Of a DNA stretch of 64,000 nucleotides, positions 8,491 through 16,849 are shown one piece after another. Position numbers and translations under genes: made by a program. The first letter of the stretch is position 1. Every line of letters starts with the position of its first letter. The stretch comes from Spirochaetales bacterium (lineage in GTDB: Bacteria > Spirochaetota > Spirochaetia > Treponematales > UBA12059): NCBI GenBank assembly GCA_016926955.1, contig JAFGNN010000030.1, forward strand, positions 1 to 64,000. The letters run 5' to 3'. Under the pieces are notes generated by a model that searched no databases, was not told where the DNA came from, and saw only the letters and a list, made by a program, of their open reading frames with translations.

Positions 8491-9414
8491 ATGAAGGCCG
8501 ACCTCCATCTCCATTCGGACTGGTCCGACGGCACGGACCGGCCGGCCGAAGTACTCAGGGCAGCGGCAGCGGCCGGACTCGAAGCCGTATCGCTGACGGA
8601 CCATGACACGATGGCCGGTGTAACCGAATTCCTTGTCGAAGCGCGAAGGGCGAACATCATGGCCTGGCCCGGCGTGGAGATCGATTGCACGGAAACGGAG
8701 CTCGGCTACCGAAGCGAGCTGCTCGCCTATTTTCCGAATACCGAGCCGCCCGCCACGGCAACCCTGCTCTCGGCCCTTCGCTCGCGGCGGCTCGAGAGAA
8801 CGAAAGGCCACATTGACGAGGCGCGCAGGCTTTTCGGAAGAAGCGACCTTCATTTCGGGGACATGCTGGCCCGCCGGCTCACCGCCCATGGCGAACGTGA
8901 CCCGGAAGGCATCTCCTGGAGCCGCCTGGACGTGTACCGCTACCTCTTGCGGAAAAGCGCGATACCCGCGAAGACGACTTACCGGGAATTCCGGAAGGCA
9001 TTCTTCGATTCCGGCTTGCTCCGTGACGGAAAATACCGAAAACCAGGCCTCGATGAGGTGATGAAACCGGTTCTCGCCGACGGGGGCTACGCGGTAATCC
9101 CCCATCCCGCCCACACGATCGGCGACGATCCAGAAAGGTTGGACCGCGAGCACCCGCGCCTGATCGCGCTCCTCGAGCGCTTCCGCGAAGCGGGAGTCTC
9201 CGGCATCGAGCTCTACGCGTACGCGGGGGAGAGCAGGAAGCGGCTCAACGACGTATTCGCATCGCTGGCCCTCGCCATGGGCTTCACGCTCACCTATGGC
9301 TCAGACTGCCACGGTTCCGCCTCGGACAGGCTGCGCATCGGAACCTTCCACGGGCCTTTCGACGGATTCCCATGGTCCCGCGCGGACGACGTCCCCCATA
9401 AGCGAACGCCGTAA
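8491..9414 (+). CDS. PHP-domain phosphoesterase (RNase AM / YciV-like)
   Basis: 307 residues. Metal-site motifs of the PHP family are all present: DLHLHSDWSDGT at the N-terminus, SLTDHDTMAG, PGVEIDC, AVIPHPAHT and YGSDCHG near the C-terminus. Close relatives hydrolyse 3',5'-nucleotide bisphosphates or trim 5' ends of RNA. Start 8491 begins exactly at the first metal motif; the longer open frame from 8266 has shadow-like composition. Length and motif spacing suit the YciV/TrpH group rather than histidinol phosphatase or PolX. Confidence 0.82.
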   Translation: MKADLHLHSDWSDGTDRPAEVLRAAAAAGLEAVSLTDHDTMAGVTEFLVEARRANIMAWPGVEIDCTETELGYRSELLAYFPNTEPPATATLLSALRSRRLERTKGHIDEARRLFGRSDLHFGDMLARRLTAHGERDPEGISWSRLDVYRYLLRKSAIPAKTTYREFRKAFFDSGLLRDGKYRKPGLDEVMKPVLADGGYAVIPHPAHTIGDDPERLDREHPRLIALLERFREAGVSGIELYAYAGESRKRLNDVFASLALAMGFTLTYGSDCHGSASDRLRIGTFHGPFDGFPWSRADDVPHKRTP

Positions 9415-9503
9415 CAGTCCGCCACCCCCCGCACACATGCTCGGGTTGACTCGAAGCGGCATGCGCGACAAGATTCGCGGACAGCATCTGCATGGAGGCC
9501 CGC

Positions 9504-10340
9504 ATGGCTCATACGGTAGTCCCCGCCGCCGAGGAAATCCTCGACCGCGAATACCCGGTACTCGACAAGGGATTCGTACGGCTTGTCGATTACCTTGGCG
9601 GAGACGAGCGCATCGCCCAAGCCGCCAGGGTTTCCTACGGCGCCGGGACGCGGACCGTTCGCGAAGACGCCGCGCTGATAGATCATCTGCTCAGGAACGA
9701 GCATACCTCTCCCTTCGAGCAGGTGGTTTTGACCTTCCACGTCAAGCTTCCGGTCTTCGTCGCGCGCCAGTGGATACGCCACAGGACCGCGCGGGTCAAT
9801 GAGATTTCCGGTCGCTATTCAATCATGAAGGACGAATTCTACGTCCCTGCGCCGGATGACGTCGCCTTGCAGAGCAGGGACAACAAACAGGGGCGCACGG
9901 ATGAACCGGTCCCTCCCGAAGCCGCGCATGCGACCATCGCCCGGATGCGTGACGACCAGAAGGCCGCCTATGAATCGTATGCGGCTCTGGTAGAGTCCGG
10001 TCTGGCTCGCGAACTGGCCCGGATCAATCTGCCCCTCTCGCTCTACACCGAGTGGTACTGGCAGATCGACCTTCACAACCTGTTCCGCTTCCTGTCACTG
10101 CGGCTCGACCCGCACGCCCAGCGCGAGATCCGCGCGTACGCCGCGGCGCTGCTCGAGGTGGCTCGAAAGGTCGCGCCGACCGCTTGCGCCAGTTTCGAAC
10201 GGCACGTTCTCGGCGGAACCCAGTTTTCAGCCGAGGAAATGCGGGAGCTCAGATGCCGGCTCGAAGGTGGTGCCGCGACCTTGTCGGGCAAGGAACTCGA
10301 GCGTTTCGAGGAAAAGCTGCGGAGCGGCCGCCAGACCTAG
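9504..10340 (+). CDS. thyX: Flavin-dependent thymidylate synthase ThyX
   Basis: Makes dTMP from dUMP using methylene-tetrahydrofolate and reduced FAD. 278 residues. The ThyX signature RHRX7S is present as RHRTARVNEIS followed by GRYS, and the C-terminal SLRLDPHAQREIRAYA helix is typical. ThyX is an alternative to ThyA; no thyA is in the window. Start 9504 has GGAGG eight bases ahead, making it better than the in-frame ATG at 9492. The gene ends six bases before the 52-bp tandem repeat array. Confidence 0.93.
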   Translation: MAHTVVPAAEEILDREYPVLDKGFVRLVDYLGGDERIAQAARVSYGAGTRTVREDAALIDHLLRNEHTSPFEQVVLTFHVKLPVFVARQWIRHRTARVNEISGRYSIMKDEFYVPAPDDVALQSRDNKQGRTDEPVPPEAAHATIARMRDDQKAAYESYAALVESGLARELARINLPLSLYTEWYWQIDLHNLFRFLSLRLDPHAQREIRAYAAALLEVARKVAPTACASFERHVLGGTQFSAEEMRELRCRLEGGAATLSGKELERFEEKLRSGRQT

Positions 10341-10345
10341 TCCGG

Positions 10346-10540
10346 CGACGAGCTCCTGCTCGTCGCCGTCAGGGCGCGAAGCGCTTCATCAGTGGATCGA
10401 CGAGCTCATGCTCGTCGCCGTCAGGGCGCGAAGCACTTCATCAGTGGATCGACGAGCTCATGCTCGTCGCCGTCAGGGCGCGAAGCGCTTCATCAGTGGA
10501 TCGACGAGCTCATGCTCGTCGCCGTCAGGGCGCGAAGCGC
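10346..10540. repeat. Four-copy 52-bp tandem repeat with internal palindromes
   Basis: Copies begin at 10346, 10398, 10450 and 10502; the last is partial and merges into a hairpin. Each unit starts with an inverted repeat (CGACGAGC, four-base loop, GCTCGTCG) and carries the GCGAAGC mini-hairpin core. Copies differ only at single positions, so the array is recent. It lies between the convergent thyX and DUF2804-like genes, and no spacers separate the copies. Confidence 0.92.
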
Positions 10541-10547
10541 CCTGACG
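10523..10547. terminator. Perfect 11-bp hairpin with GAA loop between convergent genes
   Basis: CGTCAGGGCGC and its exact complement flank a GAA loop. It ends one base before the stop codon of the leftward gene at 10548. No T-run is present on either side, so it may be a REP-like element or 3'-end stabiliser rather than a classical terminator. Confidence 0.5.
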
Positions 10548-11504
10548 CTAGATCCTGAGATCCTTCCGTTCGCCCATGCCGTAGAGGTTTTCAAGTTCCA
10601 CTTTCTCGCCGTCGCGGCTTTTGATTACTCCCTTGAACGATCCGAACGGCCCTCGGTAATCCGCGCGTCCCAGCAAAAGATCGCGGCGGAACGTGTTGGG
10701 AACCTCGGGCTTGAATTCCAGATCCACGAGCCCTTCGTAATCCTGCACGATCCATTCGCCCATGATTCCGTGCGGCCGGGTCACGCGGACGGGCGGCAAC
10801 GAAAAGACGCGCGAATTGATCCAGAGACAGTTTTCGTTGTGGCGTTCCTGGTCGCGAACCTGGTTGTCGGTCAAGTTGAAGCCGACGCGCCGACCTTTCT
10901 GGTCGAGCCCGAAGCCGCTTACCCAGTCGTAGTGCATGTTCCATGGATAGAACCCGCGATGCTCGTCCAGCATGCCGATCGCGTCGGGCCCTCCGATGGC
11001 GAAGCGCTCGTCCCCGATGGCGAGAAAGCCTTGAATAGGGCTCAGCACCTTCAAGGAGAAGATCGCGCGGTTGAGTCCGAGCGGCAGGCACACCGCCTGC
11101 GGGCCAACAGATCGAGGGGTCATCCCATATTCGAGGAACAGGTCGAACGGCGCGGAACCACGCGCGGTGGACCTCGCCCGGACGCGGGCCTTCGTGCTCG
11201 ATCGGTCCAGGTCCAACGCGATCCGCGAGTGGATCGAACGCCATTCGATGCGGGAGCGCTCCAGGGTCGTACCGAAGCGGAACGCGGATCCCGCCACTAT
11301 CCTCCGGAAGCCAAACCGTCGCCGGGCGACCTTGTCCCAACCCGCAACAAGCGCCAGAGAGAAGAACTTGGCGTCGTAAAGCGCCGCCATTCCGTAAAAG
11401 CGCTCGTTCCCGAAGTGGAGCGCCCGCCACTCCTTGAGCCGGAGATTCTTGATGAACCTCGGCACCGGATAGTGGTAGGGCCGCTCTACGTCGAGCATGT
11501 TCAC
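10548..11504 (-). CDS. DUF2804-like protein
   Basis: 318 residues from a GTG start. Features resembling DUF2804 are the C-terminal segment RRVGFNLTDNQVRDQERHNE followed by CLWINSRVFSLPPV, and the beta-rich strands after it (EWIVQDYEGLVDLEFKP). The function is unknown. The same frame stays open and protein-like upstream to 11594 (SGDDFLDPPEAVV, then GRFVFGRFRDAPARVN), where a CTG overlaps the TGA of the upstream dehydrogenase as CTGA. The true start may therefore be a CTG with translational coupling, adding 30 residues. It is most likely co-transcribed with the dehydrogenase. Confidence 0.65.
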   Translation of the reverse strand: MNMLDVERPYHYPVPRFIKNLRLKEWRALHFGNERFYGMAALYDAKFFSLALVAGWDKVARRRFGFRRIVAGSAFRFGTTLERSRIEWRSIHSRIALDLDRSSTKARVRARSTARGSAPFDLFLEYGMTPRSVGPQAVCLPLGLNRAIFSLKVLSPIQGFLAIGDERFAIGGPDAIGMLDEHRGFYPWNMHYDWVSGFGLDQKGRRVGFNLTDNQVRDQERHNENCLWINSRVFSLPPVRVTRPHGIMGEWIVQDYEGLVDLEFKPEVPNTFRRDLLLGRADYRGPFGSFKGVIKSRDGEKVELENLYGMGERKDLRI

Positions 11505-11590
11505 TCGCGCCGGAGCGTCCCGGAATCGTCCGAATACGAAACGCCCCTCCTCAACAACCGCCTCGGGCGGATCGAGGAAATCATCGCCGC

Positions 11591-12475
11591 TCAGATCCTG
11601 CCCTCTTTGTAGAGAAGGTAGAGTACCTGCGTTCCGAGCTCGCCCTTCCCTTCCTTCTCGACCAGAGAGAACAGGCGCTCGGCGAGCTCGAGCAAGGGCA
11701 AGGGCACGTTCATGGCCTTCGCCGAGTCCAGCGCTATCCGAAGGTCCTTCAGGAAATGCTTGGCGTAAAACCCGGGAGCGAAATTCCCGTCGAGGACGCG
11801 TGGCATCATGCTGGTAAGCTGCCAGGAGCCGGCCGACCCGGAAGAAACGCTTTCGAGTACGCGTCGCGGATCAAGCCCCGCAGCCTGGGCGTACACCATC
11901 GATTCGATGGCGCCGGTCAGGTTGCCGGCGATGATGATCTGGTTCGCCATCTTCGTGTGCTGCCCCGAACCGGCAGGCCCCTGGAGGATCACGGTCTTTC
12001 CGAGCACGCGGAGCAGGGGCTCCACCTCGGCAAAGTCTTCGCGTTCTCCTCCGACCATTATGGTCAACGTCGCGTTCCTGGCGCCGAGGTCGCCGCCCGA
12101 CACGGGGGCGTCCAGGGCACGCAGCCCCGCGGCGCGGGCGGCCTCGTGGATGCGGCGCGCGAGGTCGGGACGGCTCGTGGTCGTATCCACAAGCAAAAGG
12201 CCCTTGCGGCCATTGGCGATCAGTCCGTCAGAACCGAAGTAGATCTCTTCGACATCCTTCGGGTACCCGACCATGGTGAAGACGACGTCGCACTCGCGGG
12301 CGAGCTCCGCGGGGGTCTCGTGCCAGCAGGCTCCCGCTTCGATGACGGATTTGGCCTTCTCGCGGGTCCGTGTGAAGACATGCAGTGAGGCACCGGCGGA
12401 AATAAGGTGGCCGGCCATGGGACCGCCCATCACGCCGAGACCGACAAAGCCGATTCTGGCTCCCTTGGGTTCCAT
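11591..12475 (-). CDS. Beta-hydroxyacid dehydrogenase (GarR/MmsB-like)
   Basis: 294 residues, NAD(P)-dependent 3-hydroxyisobutyrate dehydrogenase family. Cofactor loop GFVGLGVMGGPMAGHL at the N-terminus, substrate-binding DAPVSGGDLGARNATLTIM, and the catalytic lysine in HTKMANQIIIAGN. Substrates in this family include tartronate semialdehyde, 3-hydroxyisobutyrate and succinic semialdehyde; sequence alone does not decide. Start 12475 has GAGGAGG upstream, whereas an earlier in-frame start at 12511 adds unrelated residues. It precedes the DUF2804-like gene on the same strand. Confidence 0.88.
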   Translation of the reverse strand: MEPKGARIGFVGLGVMGGPMAGHLISAGASLHVFTRTREKAKSVIEAGACWHETPAELARECDVVFTMVGYPKDVEEIYFGSDGLIANGRKGLLLVDTTTSRPDLARRIHEAARAAGLRALDAPVSGGDLGARNATLTIMVGGEREDFAEVEPLLRVLGKTVILQGPAGSGQHTKMANQIIIAGNLTGAIESMVYAQAAGLDPRRVLESVSSGSAGSWQLTSMMPRVLDGNFAPGFYAKHFLKDLRIALDSAKAMNVPLPLLELAERLFSLVEKEGKGELGTQVLYLLYKEGRI

Positions 12476-12596
12476 TTGTCCTCCTCGTCGCAAGCTCGGC
12501 CAGATTACCACTTCAAGGCGTCCTGTTCAAGTTTGGAGATCCTGCCCGCCCGCGACGTACTCGAGTTAAAACCAAGCAATGGCGAACGCTTGTTCA

Positions 12597-12625
12597 TTGA
12601 TATTTTCCGACATGATGCCTATATT
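12597..12625 (+). promoter_or_regulatory. Sigma-70-type promoter of the RND efflux operon
   Basis: TTGATA at 12597-12602, a 17-base spacer and TATATT at 12620-12625, followed by the leader ORF and the efflux genes. The match and spacing are close to consensus. Confidence 0.7.
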
Positions 12626-12645
12626 TAGTTGAAGGAGCGTTCATC

Positions 12646-12669
12646 ATGCCCTTATCGGATCTTCCATGA
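12646..12669 (+). CDS. Seven-codon leader ORF (MPLSDLP) overlapping the efflux adaptor gene
   Basis: The only strong Shine-Dalgarno after the promoter, GAAGGAG at 12631-12637, serves this ATG rather than the adaptor gene. The ORF ends in TGA overlapping the adaptor's ATG (ATGA at 12666-12669). The adaptor has no good ribosome site of its own, which suggests translational coupling. It is too short to judge as a peptide. Confidence 0.5.
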   Translation: MPLSDLP

Positions 12670-13745
12670 AAAATCGCGTCGCTTTCGGGAAGCTCGGGAC
12701 CGGGGTTGTGCTGCTGGTCATTCTGGCAGCTTCGATCGGCGCCCGGATCGCTGCGGCGCTCGCGGAGCAGGCGCCACCGGAACAGACGGCGATGCCGGTT
12801 CGGGTCACGAGACCGTCCAGCGAGCCCTTGGTCAAGGAACTGCGGTTAAACGCCTTCCTCGAGAGCGAAAGCATGGTAACGGTTTTACCGCTCGTTTCCG
12901 GCATACTGCAGGACCTGTCGGTCGACATCGGCCAACGGGTCTCCAAGGGCCAGGTCGTTGCCAGAATCGATGCGGCCCGATACGACCTGCAGCTCCGGCA
13001 AGCCGAGGCGGCCTGGCTTTCGACCAAGGGAACGTTCGAGCGAGTCGAGCAGCTCTACAAGGCCGGCGCGGCAAGTCAGCAATCCTACGACCAGGCTCGC
13101 GGGCAGTACGACGCGTATCGTTCCCAGTACGAACTGGCGCTGCTGCAACTCGAATACGCGACGGTGCGAAGCCCGATCGACGGCGTCGTCCTTGTTCGGC
13201 ACATGGCCATCGGCTCGATCGCCGCGCCGGAACGTCCCCTGCTCACCATCGGCGACCTATCCCGCCTTGTGGTGAGAGCCCGGGTGCCCGAGCGATACTA
13301 CGCGGAGTTCGTCAAACCGGGCAACGTCGTTGAAACCCGGATCGAACAGGTCGGGGGGGGCTCCTTCGCGGCGTCGCTCAGCTCGGTCACCCCCTTCATT
13401 TCACCCGAGAATCGAACCTTCGAAGCGACCTGCGACCTCGTCGAGGGTCTTGATTCGTTGCGCCCCGGCATGTCAGCCGTCGCTGTCTTCACCCTCGCCA
13501 GACGGGAAGGCGCCTGGTCCCTTCCTTTCGACGCCCTGGTCGGCGAGTCCGGTCTCTGGTACGTGGAAACGGACGCAAAGGGGAACGACCTGGCACGCGA
13601 ACTCTCGCGGGAACCCGGCTTCTCGACCGACGAACGATTCGAAGTGCCGGCATCCCTTTCAGGACTCCGGTTCATCGTGGAAGGGCAGCACTTCCTGAAA
13701 GACGGCGCGGCCGTCAGGATAGTCGGCGAACGGGCTTCCCCATGA
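12666..13745 (+). CDS. RND efflux periplasmic adaptor (membrane fusion protein)
   Basis: 359 residues. Links the inner-membrane RND pump to the outer-membrane channel. It has an N-terminal membrane anchor (VVLLVILAASIGARIAAAL), a barrel-sandwich lipoyl half (VLPLVSGILQDLSVDIGQRV then SKGQVVARIDAARYDLQL), an alpha-hairpin (ASQQSYDQARGQYDAYRSQY), the second lipoyl half (TVRSPIDGVVLVRH) and a beta-barrel. No lipobox is evident. First gene of a four-gene operon whose members all overlap by ATGA. A run of eight G at 13353-13360 lies inside the gene; the frame is intact as read. Confidence 0.9.
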   Translation: MKNRVAFGKLGTGVVLLVILAASIGARIAAALAEQAPPEQTAMPVRVTRPSSEPLVKELRLNAFLESESMVTVLPLVSGILQDLSVDIGQRVSKGQVVARIDAARYDLQLRQAEAAWLSTKGTFERVEQLYKAGAASQQSYDQARGQYDAYRSQYELALLQLEYATVRSPIDGVVLVRHMAIGSIAAPERPLLTIGDLSRLVVRARVPERYYAEFVKPGNVVETRIEQVGGGSFAASLSSVTPFISPENRTFEATCDLVEGLDSLRPGMSAVAVFTLARREGAWSLPFDALVGESGLWYVETDAKGNDLARELSREPGFSTDERFEVPASLSGLRFIVEGQHFLKDGAAVRIVGERASP

Positions 13746-16700
13746 AGCTGGCTGACTTCTCGATCCGTCACCCGGCGGTGGTCGGAATGGTCCTGATCGC
13801 CTCGGTCGTCTTCGCCAGCCTTTCCTTCCTCTCGATGAACAGGGAGATGATTCCTCCGGTCGGGCTTCCCCAAGCGACCGTTCTGGCCACCTATCCGGGA
13901 GCCGATGCCCGAGAGATCGAACGCACCGTCACTCGCCCGATCGAAAACCAACTCTCCTCGCTCGCCGGGGTCTCCTCACTCTCCTCGACCAGCAAGGATT
14001 CGTATGCGCTCGTGGGCATGGAATTTCGCGAAGGCGTCGACGTCTACGATAAACTGCCGCAGATCCGGGAACTGCTCAACGGAATCGTCGGCTCGTTGCC
14101 CGACGGACTGTCGGGCCCGCCCGAGATCATAGTGAGCGAAGCGTCGGGACTGCTCCCGGTATTTTCCGCACTGCTCGATTCCGGCATCGACCCCGTGACC
14201 CTCGCCAAACGCATCGAGGACGACCTGATCCCCCGCCTGGCCAGGATCGGAGGAGTGTCAAAGGTCAACATCCGCGGCGGCGCGACTCGGCGCGTGCGCG
14301 TGGACCTCGATCTTCCGAGGCTCGAAGCGCGGGGGATTTCACCGATAGCCGTTTACGAATCAATGCGCCACGCCAACGTCAACATTCCCGCGGGTCTCGC
14401 GGACTGGCGCGGCTCCCGCCTTTCCCTCACCAGCCGCGGCGCCTTCTCCAGCCTCGATGAGGCAGGCGGCGTGGTGGTCGGATTCAGGGATGGAGCGTCG
14501 ATCTATCTCCGTGATGTCGCCGAAATCCGCTACGAGGTGACGCCGCCCGATTTCCGCGTGCGATCGGGCGGGAAAGACCTTGTCGTGGTCGACGTGCTCA
14601 AGCGGGAAGATGGAAACACCGTCGACATCGTCGCCGCCGCCAGGAGGGAGTTGGACGCGTTCACGGAACGCCTCGGCGGATCGGCGGAATGGCGAACTAT
14701 CTCCGATCAGGGCGAAACCACCGACGCCGCGCTCGCCGTGGTGATGAACAGCGCCGCCATGGGCATCTTGCTCGCCGTCCTTGTCATCTTCCTGTTCCTG
14801 CACGACTGGCGCGTCACCTTGATAATCGGCGCAAGCATCCCGCTATCCATCCTCCTCACGGTTATCGGCATGAAGCTTTCGGGACAGACCCTGAACCTTC
14901 TTTCGCTCTCCGGCATCACCGTCGCCATCGGCATGATCGTGGACGCATCCATAGTCGTGCTTGAAAATTCCTGGGGCTGGTACATCCGGATCGGCGATCG
15001 CAAGCTGGCCGCCAGCAAGGGTGCCGGCGAAGTCGGGTCGGCGGTATTGGCCAGCACCATCACGTCTATCGCCGTTTTCGCCCCGCTCGCCTTCCTGGGC
15101 GGGATCATCGGCATCATCATGAAGGACTTGTCGCTCACCATCGTGTACGCGCTTTCGTCCTCCGCCCTGGTAGCGCTCGTGGTCGTTCCGTTCCTCTTCA
15201 CCAAATTGTTGCGTGAAGGCGGTCCCTCCGCGAAACCGCCCGCGATCCGTCGAATCGAGGATGCGATCGACCGAGGCTACCGTCAGATCGAGCGCGCCTA
15301 CGGACGCATGCTCGGAATCGCCCTCCGCGAGAAGCGCCTGACCCTTTTATCCGCCCTGACGGTTTTCGCGGCGAGCGTCCTTCTGCTCGGAACCCTGGAG
15401 GTTTCCTTCCTGCCGCCCACCGATACGAGCGAGTTCGAGCTCCACGTCCGAATGCCGTCGGGCTATTCGCTGGACCGCAGTACCGCCAAGATGGACGAAA
15501 TCGAAACCATGGTATCAACGCTGGTTCCCGAGATCGAAGCAGCGGCCTACTACGTCGGAGTGTCGAGCGCTCTCGCGATCGCCGGATCACCTGACCAAGG
15601 CTTCGGCCGCATCCGCCTGGCGCCGACCGGTTCGCGCGAGCGCTCGGTCCACGAGATCATCATCGCAACCCGGGAAGCGATCGAACGCGAAATCCCGGAC
15701 GCCGAGGTGGCGGTCCTGAACGGCGGATTCGACTCCTTGCTCGCCTTGGCCACAGGCGGGCAAGGCTTCCGACTTGCTTTCGTAGGCTCCGACATCGATC
15801 GCACCGCGCAGGCGGCGGCGGCGGCGGAGGTCCTGCTTTCCCGTGATCCGGATGTCATCGAGACCGAGCTTTCGGTGGACCTGTCCCGCAGGCAGCTCTA
15901 CGCGGATTTCTCGCAACGCGCGATGGCGGCGCTCGGCATCACGCCGTACGAAGCCGGCTTGACCGCACGGCTGCTTTTCACCGGCATGAAGGCGGGCGAA
16001 TACAGCAGCCCCGACGGCGAGCTCCCCATCGTCGTAAGCTCATCCCTGGCGGACAGTCCCTTGCCGTCCGATACCCTCGACCGGATATCGCTCGTAACCC
16101 AGGACGGTCGCGTCGTGCGCTTCGCCGCCTTCTCGGAGCTGGCTGACGAGGCCGGCGTATCGAGCATCTCGAAAAAGAACCGCGCGGTCACCGTGGTTCT
16201 GACCGGTTACCTTTCCGGCGAAGACCAGTCCGGGGTCGCGAGCCGCATGGGAAAGGCCCTCGAAACCCTTGACCTGCCCCCCGGGGTGAGCATCGAGAAG
16301 ACCGGCACCAGCGAGCTCATAGACGATTCCCTTTCGAGTCTTTCACTTGTTCTGGCGATCAGCATCTTCCTCGTCTACGCCGTCATGGTCATCCAGTTCG
16401 AACGCTACGTCCAACCCCTGCTCATCATGATCTCGGTACCCTTCATCCTTATCGGCGTGGTCGGCGGCCTCCTGGTCTTCGGATCGGCGCTATCGATAAT
16501 CGCAATGCTGGGCCTGATAACCCTCGGCGGGACGGTCGTGAACAACGCCATCGTCATGGTCGATTACACCAACCTGCTCCGCCGCCGTGACGCCAAGGAA
16601 CTTCACGCCGCGACCATCGAAGGCGCGATGAGTCGTCTCAAGCCTATCCTCATGACCACACTCACCACCATCGTCGGCGTCATGCCGATGGCCTTCGCGC

Positions 16701-16849
16701 GCGGCGACGGTTCGGAAGTTTACGCCCCGCTCGGCCAGGCCATCCTCGGCGGACTCGCGACAAGCACGCTCATCACCCTCTTCGTCGTCCCGGTCCTGTA
16801 CGAGCTGCTCGAACGAAGAATGGCAAGCCTCAAGGAGTTGACCCCATGA
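13742..16849 (+). CDS. RND-family efflux transporter, AcrB-like (HAE1 type)
   Basis: 1035 residues, the normal size for hydrophobe/amphiphile efflux pumps. A proton-driven inner-membrane exporter. It has TM1 near the N-terminus, a large periplasmic porter loop (YPGADAREIERTVTRPIENQ), TM2-6 with the motif GITVAIGMIVDASIVVLENS that carries proton-relay acidic residues, a second loop, and the C-terminal TM block (LGGTVVNNAIVMVDYTNLLR). Overlaps the adaptor gene by four bases and is followed by a lipoprotein and a TolC-type channel, completing a tripartite system. The transported substrate cannot be told. Confidence 0.93.
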   Translation: MKLADFSIRHPAVVGMVLIASVVFASLSFLSMNREMIPPVGLPQATVLATYPGADAREIERTVTRPIENQLSSLAGVSSLSSTSKDSYALVGMEFREGVDVYDKLPQIRELLNGIVGSLPDGLSGPPEIIVSEASGLLPVFSALLDSGIDPVTLAKRIEDDLIPRLARIGGVSKVNIRGGATRRVRVDLDLPRLEARGISPIAVYESMRHANVNIPAGLADWRGSRLSLTSRGAFSSLDEAGGVVVGFRDGASIYLRDVAEIRYEVTPPDFRVRSGGKDLVVVDVLKREDGNTVDIVAAARRELDAFTERLGGSAEWRTISDQGETTDAALAVVMNSAAMGILLAVLVIFLFLHDWRVTLIIGASIPLSILLTVIGMKLSGQTLNLLSLSGITVAIGMIVDASIVVLENSWGWYIRIGDRKLAASKGAGEVGSAVLASTITSIAVFAPLAFLGGIIGIIMKDLSLTIVYALSSSALVALVVVPFLFTKLLREGGPSAKPPAIRRIEDAIDRGYRQIERAYGRMLGIALREKRLTLLSALTVFAASVLLLGTLEVSFLPPTDTSEFELHVRMPSGYSLDRSTAKMDEIETMVSTLVPEIEAAAYYVGVSSALAIAGSPDQGFGRIRLAPTGSRERSVHEIIIATREAIEREIPDAEVAVLNGGFDSLLALATGGQGFRLAFVGSDIDRTAQAAAAAEVLLSRDPDVIETELSVDLSRRQLYADFSQRAMAALGITPYEAGLTARLLFTGMKAGEYSSPDGELPIVVSSSLADSPLPSDTLDRISLVTQDGRVVRFAAFSELADEAGVSSISKKNRAVTVVLTGYLSGEDQSGVASRMGKALETLDLPPGVSIEKTGTSELIDDSLSSLSLVLAISIFLVYAVMVIQFERYVQPLLIMISVPFILIGVVGGLLVFGSALSIIAMLGLITLGGTVVNNAIVMVDYTNLLRRRDAKELHAATIEGAMSRLKPILMTTLTTIVGVMPMAFARGDGSEVYAPLGQAILGGLATSTLITLFVVPVLYELLERRMASLKELTP

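Noticed and set aside
10346-10547. CRISPR array
   Set aside because: The 52-bp units are directly adjacent with no unique spacers, and no cas genes are nearby.
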